This document shows positions 27,303-35,604 of a DNA stretch of 64,000 bases, in pieces (positions within the stretch are counted from its first letter, which is position 1; the number at the start of each line of letters is the position of its first letter). The notes beneath the pieces were generated by a model. That model was not told where the DNA came from. It was given only the letters and a program-made list of their open reading frames with translations, and searched no databases. This stretch comes from Natrialba sp. SSL1. Its GTDB lineage: Archaea > Halobacteriota > Halobacteria > Halobacteriales > Natrialbaceae. The translations under genes were made by a program, and so were the position numbers. Where the stretch lies: NCBI RefSeq assembly GCF_001861355.1, contig NZ_MASN01000041.1:62001-126000 (forward strand). The letters are read 5' to 3'.

Positions 27303-28385
27303 ATGAAAGTAGCCCTGATCGGAGTCGGTCAGGCCGGTGGGAAGGTCACGGAACGACTCGCTCGATTCGATGCGGACATGGGCTTTGGTGCAGTCCGTGG
27401 CGCGCTGGCGGTCAACTCCGCGAAACCCGACCTTCGGTCCCTCGATGTTGTCGACACACAGCTAATCGGTGCAGATCGCGTCAACGGCCACGGGGTCGGT
27501 GGCGACAACGAACTCGGCACCGAGGTCATGCAATCGGACATTCAGCAGGTGTTGGGTGCCCTGGATGGTCGCGTGACCTCGAGTGCCGAAGCGATCTTCG
27601 TCGTCGCCGGACTCGGCGGCGGCACCGGCAGCGGCGGCGCACCGGTACTTGTCCATCACCTCCAGCAAGTGTACGACGTCCCCGTCTACGCCCTCGGTGT
27701 CCTCCCGGGGCGCAACGAAGGCGCGCTCTACCAGGCCAACGCCGGTCGCTCGCTGAAGACACTCGCCCGCGAGGCCGATTCGACCCTCCTCATCGACAAC
27801 GATGCCTGGCACGAACAGGGCGAGAGTGTCGAAGGCGCGTTCAAGACGATCAACCAGAAGATCGCCCGCCGCGTCGGCCTCCTGTTCGCCTCCGGCGAAG
27901 CAACCGAGGGCGTCGGCGAAAGCGTGGTGGACTCGAGTGAGGTTATCAACACGCTGCGAAGCGGCGGCATTGCGACCCTCGGGTATGCGAGCGAGGTCGC
28001 AAGCGACGACAGCGCCGAGAACGTCCGGACGGCGATGAGCGTCTCCCGACAGGCACTCCTGACCGGGACGAGTCTGCCGGATGCGACGACGGCAGATTCC
28101 GCGCTGCTCGTCATCGCCGGCGACCCGGAGAAAATCCCGCGCAAGGGCGTCGAGAAGTCTCGCCGCTGGCTCGAGGACGAAACCGGGAGCATGGAGGTTC
28201 GGGGCGGCGACTTCCCACTCGAGAGCGACCGGCTGGGCGCGCTCGTCCTCCTCGGCGGCGCAGAGCGCTCACAGCGCATCGAGCAGTTCATGGATCGCGC
28301 ACGCGAGGCACAGCGCGAACAGGACGAGGAGAAGACCGATCATATCGAGCAGTTCACCGACGACCGACTCGAGAACCTCTTCTGA
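27303..28385 (+). CDS. cetZ: CetZ tubulin/FtsZ-like protein, second copy
   Basis: 360 aa from the ATG at 27303. N-terminus MKVALIGVGQAGGKVTERLA; the GTP signature GLGGGTGSGG is at residues 103-112. It shares the C-terminal block MEVRGGDFPLESDRLGALVL with the first CetZ, which has GSMEVRGGDYP. The C-terminal tail lacks the long acid run and ends in DRLENLF; that tail is the main visible difference. Position near an HVO_0758-type gene recalls cetZ2 of Haloferax, but I do not insist on that orthology. An ORF extension upstream to 26772 is antisense to DUF5791 and false. Confidence 0.9.
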   Translation: MKVALIGVGQAGGKVTERLARFDADMGFGAVRGALAVNSAKPDLRSLDVVDTQLIGADRVNGHGVGGDNELGTEVMQSDIQQVLGALDGRVTSSAEAIFVVAGLGGGTGSGGAPVLVHHLQQVYDVPVYALGVLPGRNEGALYQANAGRSLKTLAREADSTLLIDNDAWHEQGESVEGAFKTINQKIARRVGLLFASGEATEGVGESVVDSSEVINTLRSGGIATLGYASEVASDDSAENVRTAMSVSRQALLTGTSLPDATTADSALLVIAGDPEKIPRKGVEKSRRWLEDETGSMEVRGGDFPLESDRLGALVLLGGAERSQRIEQFMDRAREAQREQDEEKTDHIEQFTDDRLENLF

Positions 28386-28895
28386 GACGGACTGCGGTCC
28401 GTCGTTTCCGGCGCAACCGCGACCGCCCTGTCGTTTCCGGGAACCCGTTCCAGCAGATCGGCTGCGTCGACTCGCGATCGACAAAATCGGTTTGCACTGA
28501 CCATATTTATACGTCGGTCGACCAGCCAGTGCGAGCGAGCGGGTGGAACACGGCCCCTGGTAACGGTTTTCACGGGGTTGTAGACCGGTACATTTAAATT
28601 ACAGGCTCCAGTAGTTACCGGTACCAGAACGCCACCGGGGCGCGTATCGCTCGACGATCGATGACAGGAAATCTTATTCACCGAGATTTCGCAGATCGTG
28701 AGCAGTCGCTGTACACTGCGACAACCGCGACCACGACCGTACTCCCGACTCCTGACGTAGAGACAGAGACAGATGAGAACGGAGACGCAGGAACGGTCAC
28801 ACGCGGCGGTCGCAACACATGCGAATACGCAAACGAACGCGAACGAATTGCGCTCGCGGACCGGTGCGGGTATGGCACAGAGGTTTGAATAACAC
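28386..28895. other. 510-bp intergenic stretch with possible promoters
   Basis: A TATA-like ATATTTATACG near 28502-28512 and an AT-rich CATTTAAAT near 28590-28598 could drive transcripts toward the coiled-coil gene. A loose 6-bp periodicity (GAGACA type) spans about 28757-28792. A 75-codon ORF at 28661-28888 has no family or typical acidic composition and I do not call it. No tRNA-like fold is seen. Confidence 0.5.
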
Positions 28896-29777
28896 ATGGT
28901 AGACGAATCGAAAAACATCGAACTGACAGACGACGACCTCGAAAACAACTCCAAAGGACAGCTCATCAAGATGGCCGGCCAGCTTCGAGACCGGCGAAAC
29001 GAGCTGAACCAGATGGCTTCCGACCGCGCCTCCAAGCGCGACGACCTGAACGCAAAGACGCGCGAGAAGGTCGACGAAGCCCAGGAGCACCGCGAACAGC
29101 GCGACGAGCTCAACGAGCAGGTCCAGGAACACAAGGACAAGCGTAACGAACTCAACGCCGACGCCAACGAGCTCTTCGACAAGGTCGACAAGCTCAAATC
29201 CGACATGGAGCTCGACGAGGGCAAGGACCTCGAGGAACTCGAGGAGGAAATCGAGCAACTCGAGTTCAAGCAGCAGACCGAGGTCCTCTCGAGTGAGGAA
29301 GAGCAGGAACTCATCGAGAAGATCGAGTCCAAGCGCGAGGAGTACGAAGAGCGCAAGGGAAAGCTCGAGCAGAACGAGGATCTCGAAGGGCTCGTCGAGG
29401 AAGCTGAGGAGGTTCGCTCCGAGGCATCCCAGCACCACCAGAAGGTGACGGAGCTTGCGGACAAGGCCCAGGAACATCACAACCAGATGATCGAGGCCTA
29501 CCGCGAAGCCGACGACATCCGTGATGAGGCTGACGAGATGCACGAGAAGTTCGTCGAGGCTCAGGAGGCGGCCGACCAGCATCACGAGGACTTCGTCCGC
29601 GTCCAGAAGCGCCTGCGCGAGCTCGACAAGGAAGAAGAGCAAGAGCGCAAGTCCGAGCGCGACAAGAAGAAAGAGGAGGCCAAAGAAGAGGCCGAGGAGA
29701 TTTATCAGAAGTTCAAGGAGGGCGAGACCCTCGACACCGAGGACCTGATGAAGCTCCAGAAGACGGGACTGCTCTAA
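28896..29777 (+). CDS. Archaeal coiled-coil protein (COG1340 type)
   Basis: 293 aa, almost entirely heptad-type coiled coil with long runs of Glu, Lys, Gln and Asp (for example DDLNAKTREKVDEAQEHREQ and RLRELDKEEEQERKSERDKK). The C-terminus returns to an ordered segment, EEIYQKFKEGETLDTEDLMK, typical of the COG1340 archaeal family, sometimes misannotated as phosphoserine phosphatase. No membrane helix. It is the next gene on the same strand as CetZ, though 510 bp away. A filament or scaffold role is a guess. Confidence 0.87.
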   Translation: MVDESKNIELTDDDLENNSKGQLIKMAGQLRDRRNELNQMASDRASKRDDLNAKTREKVDEAQEHREQRDELNEQVQEHKDKRNELNADANELFDKVDKLKSDMELDEGKDLEELEEEIEQLEFKQQTEVLSSEEEQELIEKIESKREEYEERKGKLEQNEDLEGLVEEAEEVRSEASQHHQKVTELADKAQEHHNQMIEAYREADDIRDEADEMHEKFVEAQEAADQHHEDFVRVQKRLRELDKEEEQERKSERDKKKEEAKEEAEEIYQKFKEGETLDTEDLMKLQKTGLL

Positions 29778-29988
29778 GCGCGTCGTCTGGGCTCGATTCG
29801 TCCCACGCTCGACGGTACTGTTGAGCGTGTTTCTCTCGCTGGTGACGTATAGGCCAGTTGGACGAACGAAGTGGTGACGGAGAACAGCGAGCAAGCAGTT
29901 GCTGTCGGAATTTGTTGTCTGGGTCTCTCTTTGCAACTTCCCAGCAACAGCGATTACAGACTGAACTGCGTCCCTTCCGCCCAAATCT

Positions 29989-30320
29989 ATAAAGAATAGC
30001 AGCGCGAGTACCACGGGCCACCGTGCCCGTGGGTGAAGCGTGTCACAATACGAACTTTTAACAAGTTTCAAACCATACTAGAATTCAGTGCAGTCGTCCA
30101 AACTCACCCAATCACTGTCGTTCGGACTAGACATCCACACGGGGAGTGGAGACGATAAAGAATAGCAGCGCGAGTACCACGGGCCACCGTGCCCGTGGGT
30201 GAAGCGTGTCACAATACGAACTTTTAACAAGTTTCAAACCATACTAGAATCCAGTGCAGTCGTCCAAACTCACCCAATCACTGTCGTTCGGACTAGACAT
30301 CCACACGGGGAGTGGAGACG
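29989..30320. repeat. 166-bp tandem duplication of the element's left end
   Basis: Copy one is 29989-30154 and copy two 30155-30320. I compared them by eye and found one difference (GAATTC at 30081 versus GAATCC in copy two). Each copy holds the left hairpin, the AT-rich promoter-like region (ACTTTTAACAAG) and the first 67 bp of tnpB from its GTG. In copy one the reading frame runs from 30088 for 25 codons and stops just past the junction. Confidence 0.9.
30011..30032. repeat. Left-end hairpin, outer copy
   Basis: Perfect 8-bp stem (CCACGGGC/GCCCGTGG) around the 6-nt loop CACCGT. The same hairpin recurs at 30177-30198 in the duplicated copy. Such subterminal hairpins are the TnpA recognition sites of IS200/IS605 elements. 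Confidence 0.8.
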
Positions 30321-31591
30321 ATCTGCAAACCGGCTGTCTTGAGGCCCGCCGCATCCGCAACGAAACCAACCGCCTCGACCGCCAAGGTTGGGATTGGAAC
30401 GAGATCAAATCGGTCGTCGTGGATAACGCCGACCATGTCAACAACACCACCCAACTCATCGTTGATAAGGCACTCGGTGAAATCGAAACGTATCACGACA
30501 ACAAAGATGATGGATGGGGGCGACCCCACCCATACATCGACGAGTCGTACCCGATGGTGATGAACCACGGAGAAGGCTACCGCCTGTTCCCTGAAGAGGA
30601 TGGGACTGTTCGATTCCGTATCACTGCCACAAGAGGCACCCACGTCAAAGGCGACCTTCGAGGGAGTCCTGACCACTTCGACCGACTCCAAACTGCATTC
30701 AACGACAAAGAGTGGCGGGTTGGAACCGCTGAAGTCGTACACAAGCACAACGAGTGGCGACTCCACGTCACAGTCACACACGAAACTCACAGAGTCGCCA
30801 GCAAACACAATACAGACACAATTGTTGGTTTGGATGTGAACGAGGACTGCATCGCCCTCGCAGCGATGAGTCGGAGCGGTGCAGTGAAAGACTCTGTGGT
30901 GTTCGAGTATCCATCTGTGAAAGAGCAGCGCCACGAGTTTTTCACCAAACGCAAGCGGATGCAGAAAGCCGGCCAGACTGCGTTTGAAACGGTCGTGAAG
31001 ACTGAAGAACGCGACTACGTTCACGATCGCCTGCACAAAGTATCGCGGGAAGTAGCTGAATGGATCTCGCAATTTACTGACCCGGTGATCGTCTTTGAAG
31101 ACCTCAAAGACATGCGAGAGTCCATCGACTACGGAACGCGAATGAACCGTCGGCTACACTCACTGCCGTTCGCAACTCTCCAAGAGATGGTATCGTACAA
31201 AGTTGCGTGGGAAGGGATTCCTTCAGATGTGGTTGACCCCGAATACACGAGTCAGCGATGCCCACGGACGGAGTGCCAGCACACAGACCGAGCGAATCGA
31301 CATAAGAAGCGATTCAAATGCAAACGGTGTGGGTTCCAAGACCACGCTGATCGGAAGGCTGCGGTATGCGTTGTGCAGAATTGGTTAGACGAACAGTATG
31401 GAAATGTGCCGTCTCTCGAAACCCTTCCACACGTTCGGACGGTGAGACGGGCGGCATCGGGGGCTGGTGGAGGCCCCGACTCTCACGGACACGATTTGTG
31501 TTCGGGTATTGACCGACACGGGACGTCGGCGCAACCAGGGATGGGAGCGCGAGAGGAATTAAAGTCCGTTGCGTCAGCAGTGCAGGACTAA
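30254..31591 (+). CDS. tnpB: TnpB RNA-guided nuclease of an IS200/IS605-type element
   Basis: 445 aa from the GTG at 30254. TnpB is the compact RNA-guided DNA nuclease ancestral to Cas12. The RuvC catalytic residues are all visible: Asp194 (VGLDVNEDCIAL), Glu282 (VIVFEDLKDM) and Asp366 (DHADRKAAVCV). The zinc finger has Cys336, Cys341, Cys356 and Cys359 (RCPRTEC and KCKRCG). Length exceeds many TnpBs through a C-terminal tail of about 65 residues with a Gly/Ala-rich stretch. The protein should be active if expressed. No tnpA is next to it. Confidence 0.93.
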   Translation: MQSSKLTQSLSFGLDIHTGSGDDLQTGCLEARRIRNETNRLDRQGWDWNEIKSVVVDNADHVNNTTQLIVDKALGEIETYHDNKDDGWGRPHPYIDESYPMVMNHGEGYRLFPEEDGTVRFRITATRGTHVKGDLRGSPDHFDRLQTAFNDKEWRVGTAEVVHKHNEWRLHVTVTHETHRVASKHNTDTIVGLDVNEDCIALAAMSRSGAVKDSVVFEYPSVKEQRHEFFTKRKRMQKAGQTAFETVVKTEERDYVHDRLHKVSREVAEWISQFTDPVIVFEDLKDMRESIDYGTRMNRRLHSLPFATLQEMVSYKVAWEGIPSDVVDPEYTSQRCPRTECQHTDRANRHKKRFKCKRCGFQDHADRKAAVCVVQNWLDEQYGNVPSLETLPHVRTVRRAASGAGGGPDSHGHDLCSGIDRHGTSAQPGMGAREELKSVASAVQD

Positions 31592-31640
31592 ACATGGACG
31601 CCCCGCGCCACCGTGCGCGGGGTACTTCACCTCACATGTA
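31440..31640 (+). ncRNA. Predicted TnpB guide RNA (omega/reRNA), 3' end of tnpB to the right end
   Basis: In TnpB elements the guide RNA overlaps the 3' end of the gene and runs to the element's right end, with the guide taken from the flank. Here the right-end hairpin at 31601-31622 and the GC-rich tnpB tail (inverted pieces such as GGGGGCTGG...GGCCCCGAC near 31457-31480) fit such an RNA. Boundaries are inferred from the family, not seen. Confidence 0.35.
31601..31622. repeat. Right-end hairpin of the TnpB element
   Basis: Perfect 8-bp stem CCCCGCGC/GCGCGGGG around CACCGT, the same loop as the left hairpin, 9 bp after the tnpB stop. The element probably ends within the next 10-25 bp. Confidence 0.75.
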
Positions 31641-31695
31641 GAACAGCTGGAACGGTTCGTGAGCGGACGACCTGCAGGCAGTTGGTGGGTGAACG

Positions 31696-31730
31696 CGGGG
31701 TACTGGGTACCGGTTACTGGATACTGGCTA
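31696..31730 (+). repeat. 7-bp tandem array between tnpB element and sppA
   Basis: Five heptamers in register: CGGGGTA, CTGGGTA, CCGGTTA, CTGGATA, CTGGCTA, consensus CYGGNTA. It lies outside the hairpin-bounded element and 75 bp upstream of sppA. Related in unit length and core to the arrays near 34.7, 46.5 and 52.0 kb. Confidence 0.65.
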
Positions 31731-31805
31731 CCTGAACCGCAGACGCGACGACAACGGTTAACAGGACAGCACTCAGAGATACCGACATGAACAGAGGTGT
31801 CTGCG

Positions 31806-32810
31806 ATGGTTGAGACGCGAGAGATCGGACAGCTCGCCGCGGTCATGCTCGGAATTGTCGCGGTAGCTATCGTGAGTTTCGGCGTGTTCGTCCTGTACCC
31901 CGACTCGTTGACAGACCTGTTCGGCCTCGTCATCGCACTCGCCGTGATCGTGCTCGGAATCAGGGTAATCAGCGGCATCGCGAGTTCGATGTTCGCGAGC
32001 TACAACGTCGCCGAGGTCGCCGTCGAGGGACCGATCACCCGTGACGGCGGTGGTGGCGGCCCGCTGCCCTCGCGCCCGCAGTCGACGCCAGCCGACGACG
32101 TTGTCGACCAGATCGACCGCGCCGACGAGGACGAGAACGTCGACGCGCTGCTCGTGAAGCTGAACACACCCGGCGGCGAGGTCGTCCCGAGCGACGATAT
32201 TCGACTCGCCGCCGAGCGCTTCGACGGGCCGACGGTGGCCTATACCACCGACGTCTGTGCGAGCGGCGGCTACTGGATCGCAAGCGGCTGTGACGCACTC
32301 TGGGCCCGCGACGGCTCCATCGTCGGCTCCATCGGCGTCATCGGCTCGCGCGTCAACGCCAGCGACCTCGCCGAGAAGGTCGGCCTCTCCTACGAGCGCT
32401 TCGCCGCCGGCGAGTTCAAGGACGCCGGCACGCCGCTGAAGGAACTCGAAGAGGACGAGCGTGCGTATCTCCAGGGGCTGATCGACGACTACTACGAGAC
32501 GTTCGTCGACCGGGTCAGCGACGGTCGCGATATGGACCCCGAGTTCGTTCGCGACACCGAAGCCCGCATCTACCTCGGCGAGCAGGCTCACGAACTGGGA
32601 CTGGTCGACGAACTCGGCACGCGACGGGATCTGGAGGACGAGCTGACGGACCAACTCGAAACGGACGAGGTCGTGATCGAAGAGTTCGAACCGGAGCGGC
32701 CGTTGATGGCTCGCCTCGGGACGGGTGCTCAGCAAGTGGCCTATTCGTTCGGTGCTGGCATTGCTGGTATCGGAGCGGACCGCGAGTTCCGGCTGCGGTT
32801 GCGTAACTGA
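31806..32810 (+). CDS. sppA: Signal peptide peptidase SppA, archaeal short form
   Basis: Membrane serine protease that degrades cleaved signal peptides. 334 aa from the ATG at 31806 (GTG at 31797 possible). Two membrane helices near residues 10-30 and 38-57 lead into the protease domain. The Ser/Lys dyad is Ser153 in TDVCASGGYWIAS and Lys205 in AAGEFKDAGTPL. The short single-domain length is normal for archaea. The next gene, 160 bp downstream on the same strand, is also a membrane protein. Confidence 0.9.
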   Translation: MVETREIGQLAAVMLGIVAVAIVSFGVFVLYPDSLTDLFGLVIALAVIVLGIRVISGIASSMFASYNVAEVAVEGPITRDGGGGGPLPSRPQSTPADDVVDQIDRADEDENVDALLVKLNTPGGEVVPSDDIRLAAERFDGPTVAYTTDVCASGGYWIASGCDALWARDGSIVGSIGVIGSRVNASDLAEKVGLSYERFAAGEFKDAGTPLKELEEDERAYLQGLIDDYYETFVDRVSDGRDMDPEFVRDTEARIYLGEQAHELGLVDELGTRRDLEDELTDQLETDEVVIEEFEPERPLMARLGTGAQQVAYSFGAGIAGIGADREFRLRLRN

Positions 32811-32818
32811 GTGGGTTC

Positions 32819-32874
32819 GGTCGGACGGGAGGATGGGAGGATGGGAGGACGGGAAGGCAGCAGGACAACAGGAC
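32819..32874 (+). repeat. 8-bp tandem array after sppA
   Basis: Seven octamers in register: GGTCGGAC, GGGAGGAT (twice), GGGAGGAC, GGGAAGGC, AGCAGGAC, AACAGGAC. It begins 9 bp after the sppA stop and lies upstream of the DUF373 start. Confidence 0.7.
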
Positions 32875-32969
32875 AGGTGTGTTCGGATCACCGCGTCGCC
32901 GGCACAACTCGGTGCCGAGATGCGCTTCGAGTAAGTGGTTTTATCGTCGTACGGAATGCAACAGCAACC

Positions 32970-34544
32970 GTGACAACGCTGGTCGTCTGTCTGGATCGGA
33001 CCGACGACGTCGGTCGGAAGACGGGGCTCCGATCGCCGATCGTCGGGTGGGAGGCCGTCCGGGCGCTGGTCACCGATATCGGACTCGCGGACCCGGAGGA
33101 CTCGGGAGTGAATACGCTCCTCGAGACGCTCCGTGTCGCTCAGAGCCTCCGCGACGAGGACGAAGAAACGGTCGTCGCGGTCGTCTCGGGTGACCGTGAG
33201 TCGATGGTCTCAGCGGACCGGGCCGTCGCCCGTCAGCTTGACGAACTCATTGCCGACTATAGCCCTGACTCCGCGGTCGTCGTGATCGACAGTGCAGAGG
33301 ACGAGCGGCTAGTTCCGATCGTCGAGAGCCGCGTACAGGTCGACTCGGTCGACCGGGTCGTCGTCCGGCAGGCGCGAGACATCGAATCGACGTACTACCT
33401 GTTAAAGCAGTTCCTCGCGGACGAGGAGCTTCGACAGACGATTCTCATCCCCGTCGGTCTCACACTGCTCGTCTTCCCGATGCTTGCCACTGTAACAAGT
33501 CCGGCGGAGGGAGCAGCAGCGATCACGACTGTCATTGGTCTCTTCTTGCTGTACAAGGGGTTCAACATCGACGAGATCATGACCGGTTTCGGCCACCAGG
33601 TCCGCGAATCGCTGTACTCCGGACAGGTGTCGGTCGTCACCTACGTCGTCGCAGCCGGCTTAACGCTCGTCGGCCTCTTCTTCGGCGCACTCGGCGTTTC
33701 GAATCTCGACGATCCCGCAGGTGTCGGGATCCCGGTCGTGCAGTTTGCCTTCGACAGCGTCCCCTGGTTAGCCATGGCCGCGCTCACCGCCAGCGCCGGT
33801 CGCCTCCTCGACGAAGTGATCGGCGAGGACCCGATACGAAGCTCCTACCTGAACCTGCCGTTCATCGTGGTCGCGGTCAGCCTCGTCGTCCGTGGATTCA
33901 CGGCGTACTTCCTCGAACAACAGCAACTGATCGAGCCGCTGGCAGTCCCGCCGGCAGCGATCGGGCCGCTGACCGTCGAGGGATTCTCGCTGACGGCGGG
34001 CGAGCGACTCGCTATCTTCGTCGTGAGCGCGATTCTGATTAGCCTCCTCGGTGCATGGATCGCGAGTGCGATGAGCAGTTCTGCTGACCGCACCAATCCG
34101 GACGGGACGACAGGAGACGCACCCAGTGCTGGCGGCACCGCCGACACTAGTTCGCCCTCCGAGCTCACGGATGGCGGTCCAGGCTCGTCCGGGCCACTGT
34201 CGACGCCAACGCCTGCAAACGTCGAGGTCGTCACGTCGGACGACGATGCACACACAGCCCACGATACCCAACCAGAGACCGTGAACGAGCAGGGACAGGA
34301 TCACGAGGAACACCAACACGAACGTGAACGCGAACACGCTCAGAACTCACACCAGACCACCGATCGTGAGCACACTAGAGAGCAGCATCGTGACGGCGTT
34401 ACCGAAGCCGACACCATCCCCGGCACCGATACTGACAGTGATTCCGACGACACCAGCAACGAGACTGGGGCCGACACTGACGGCGATACGGATACTGGCA
34501 CCAACACCGACACCAATAGCGACACCGACGACAGCCCTGATTAA
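32970..34544 (+). CDS. DUF373 family membrane protein with a long acidic repeat tail
   Basis: 524 aa from a GTG at 32970 (VTTLVVCLDRTDDVGRKTGL). The DUF373 pattern is a cytoplasmic N-terminal domain (about 1-140) followed by about six helices from IPVGLTLLVFPMLATVTSP to LAIFVVSAILISLLGAWIAS (about 155-370). The last 150 residues are Ser/Thr/Asp/Asn/His low complexity; their DNA has a 6-bp period (GACACC type, 34420-34540) that continues past the stop. The upstream ORF extension to 32811 is the translation of the 8-bp array and is not real. Function of the family is unknown. Confidence 0.87.
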   Translation: MTTLVVCLDRTDDVGRKTGLRSPIVGWEAVRALVTDIGLADPEDSGVNTLLETLRVAQSLRDEDEETVVAVVSGDRESMVSADRAVARQLDELIADYSPDSAVVVIDSAEDERLVPIVESRVQVDSVDRVVVRQARDIESTYYLLKQFLADEELRQTILIPVGLTLLVFPMLATVTSPAEGAAAITTVIGLFLLYKGFNIDEIMTGFGHQVRESLYSGQVSVVTYVVAAGLTLVGLFFGALGVSNLDDPAGVGIPVVQFAFDSVPWLAMAALTASAGRLLDEVIGEDPIRSSYLNLPFIVVAVSLVVRGFTAYFLEQQQLIEPLAVPPAAIGPLTVEGFSLTAGERLAIFVVSAILISLLGAWIASAMSSSADRTNPDGTTGDAPSAGGTADTSSPSELTDGGPGSSGPLSTPTPANVEVVTSDDDAHTAHDTQPETVNEQGQDHEEHQHEREREHAQNSHQTTDREHTREQHRDGVTEADTIPGTDTDSDSDDTSNETGADTDGDTDTGTNTDTNSDTDDSPD

Positions 34545-34652
34545 CGACACCGACCGCAGCGACCCCGACCCCGACAGCGACACCCCACAACACCGCCTGA
34601 CCACTCGGCAACTCCTGTCTACTCGAGTACGACGAGTCCGAGAGTCGAGTTT

Positions 34653-34813
34653 GAGTGTTGAGTGTTGAGTGTTAAGTGTTGAAAGCTGAGAACTGAAAGG
34701 CAAGAGCTGGGAGTGAAGAGCCAAGAGCTGCGCGTTGAGAGATGGGAGTCACGACACGAGACGTGAAATTTGAGACTCGTGATTTGAGACTCGCGATTCG
34801 AGATTCGAGACTC
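34653..34813 (+). repeat. Heptamer array, 23 units without indels
   Basis: Between the DUF373 stop and the dph6 start. Reading 7 bp at a time from 34653 gives GAGTGTT (three times), AAGTGTT, GAAAGCT, GAGAACT, GAAAGGC, AAGAGCT and so on to GAGACTC at 34807-34813. Nearly all units start RAG or GNG. Phase never slips over 161 bp. The remaining ~145 bp of the gap (34545-34652 and 34814-34848) continue the 6-bp GACACC-like repeats and then carry the presumed dph6 promoter. Confidence 0.85.
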
Positions 34814-34848
34814 GGTACCCATTTACTCTCCCACTACAACCGTTCCCC

Positions 34849-35586
34849 ATGAGCGATGCAGACAGCGCGGGTGCATGGGTGAGCCTCTTCTCGGGGGGTA
34901 AGGACTCGTCGTGGGCGCTGTATCAGGCCCTCGAAACCGGCCTCGATGTCCAGCGACTCGTCACCGTTCACCCCTCCGAGGACTCCTACATGTACCACGT
35001 TCCGGCAACCGACCTCGCCACGCTCGCAGCCGAGAGCACCGGTATCGAACTCGTCAACGTCGATCCCGACGACTTCGAGGCAAACAGCGCGACGGACGCC
35101 GGCGAACAGGGCGATACCGAACTGGAGCCACTCGAGGCCGCCCTTCGCGAACTCGACGGCGACCTCGACGGCGGCATCGCTGGCGTCACCGCCGGTGCCG
35201 TCGAGAGCGAGTTCCAGACGAACCGAATCGAAGCGATGTGCGACCGTCTCGGCTGTGATCTCTTCGCGCCACTCTGGCAGGAAGAGCCTCGAACGCTGGC
35301 GGACGACATGCTCGACGCCGGCTTCGAAATCAAAATCATCCAGACGGCTGCCTACGGACTCGACGAGTCCTGGCTCGGCCGCACGCTCGACCAGAACGCG
35401 CTGGCCGAACTCGAGACGCTCAACGAGGAGTACGGCGTTCACATCCTCGGCGAGGGCGGCGAGTTCGAAACGCTCGTGGTCGACGGCCCGCACATGGACC
35501 AGCAGATTGCACTCGAGTACGAGACGGCGTGGGACAGTGAGGGAACGCGGGGAACAATTCGCGTGACCGACGCGGCACTCGAGTAG
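34849..35586 (+). CDS. dph6: Diphthine-ammonia ligase, Dph6 family
   Basis: ATP-dependent last step of diphthamide synthesis on elongation factor 2. 245 aa. The PP-loop is VSLFSGGKDSSWALYQALE near the N-terminus and the family motif HILGEGGEFETLVVDGP is near the C-terminus, as in archaeal Dph6 (ATP_bind_4). A Glu/Asp insert of about 35 residues (85-120) is typical of halophiles. Its stop faces the cyclase gene 18 bp away. Confidence 0.88.
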   Translation: MSDADSAGAWVSLFSGGKDSSWALYQALETGLDVQRLVTVHPSEDSYMYHVPATDLATLAAESTGIELVNVDPDDFEANSATDAGEQGDTELEPLEAALRELDGDLDGGIAGVTAGAVESEFQTNRIEAMCDRLGCDLFAPLWQEEPRTLADDMLDAGFEIKIIQTAAYGLDESWLGRTLDQNALAELETLNEEYGVHILGEGGEFETLVVDGPHMDQQIALEYETAWDSEGTRGTIRVTDAALE

Positions 35587-35604
35587 CTCCTCGGCCAGCC
35601 TGGG

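Larger units (their letters stand above)
29989..31650 (+). mobile_element. IS200/IS605-type element with tnpB only (IS1341-like)
   Basis: An element lacking the Y1 transposase tnpA and carrying a full tnpB. Subterminal hairpins mark its ends: left, arms CCACGGGC/GCCCGTGG with loop CACCGT at 30011-30032, repeated at 30177-30198; right, arms CCCCGCGC/GCGCGGGG with the same loop at 31601-31622. Exact ends cannot be fixed because this family makes no target duplication or terminal inverted repeats. The left end is duplicated in tandem. Mobility would need a TnpA from elsewhere. Confidence 0.8.

Noticed and set aside
28661-28888. 75-codon ORF upstream of the coiled-coil gene
   Set aside because: No recognisable family, ordinary Thr/Glu mix, and it sits in a promoter-like gap; not supported.
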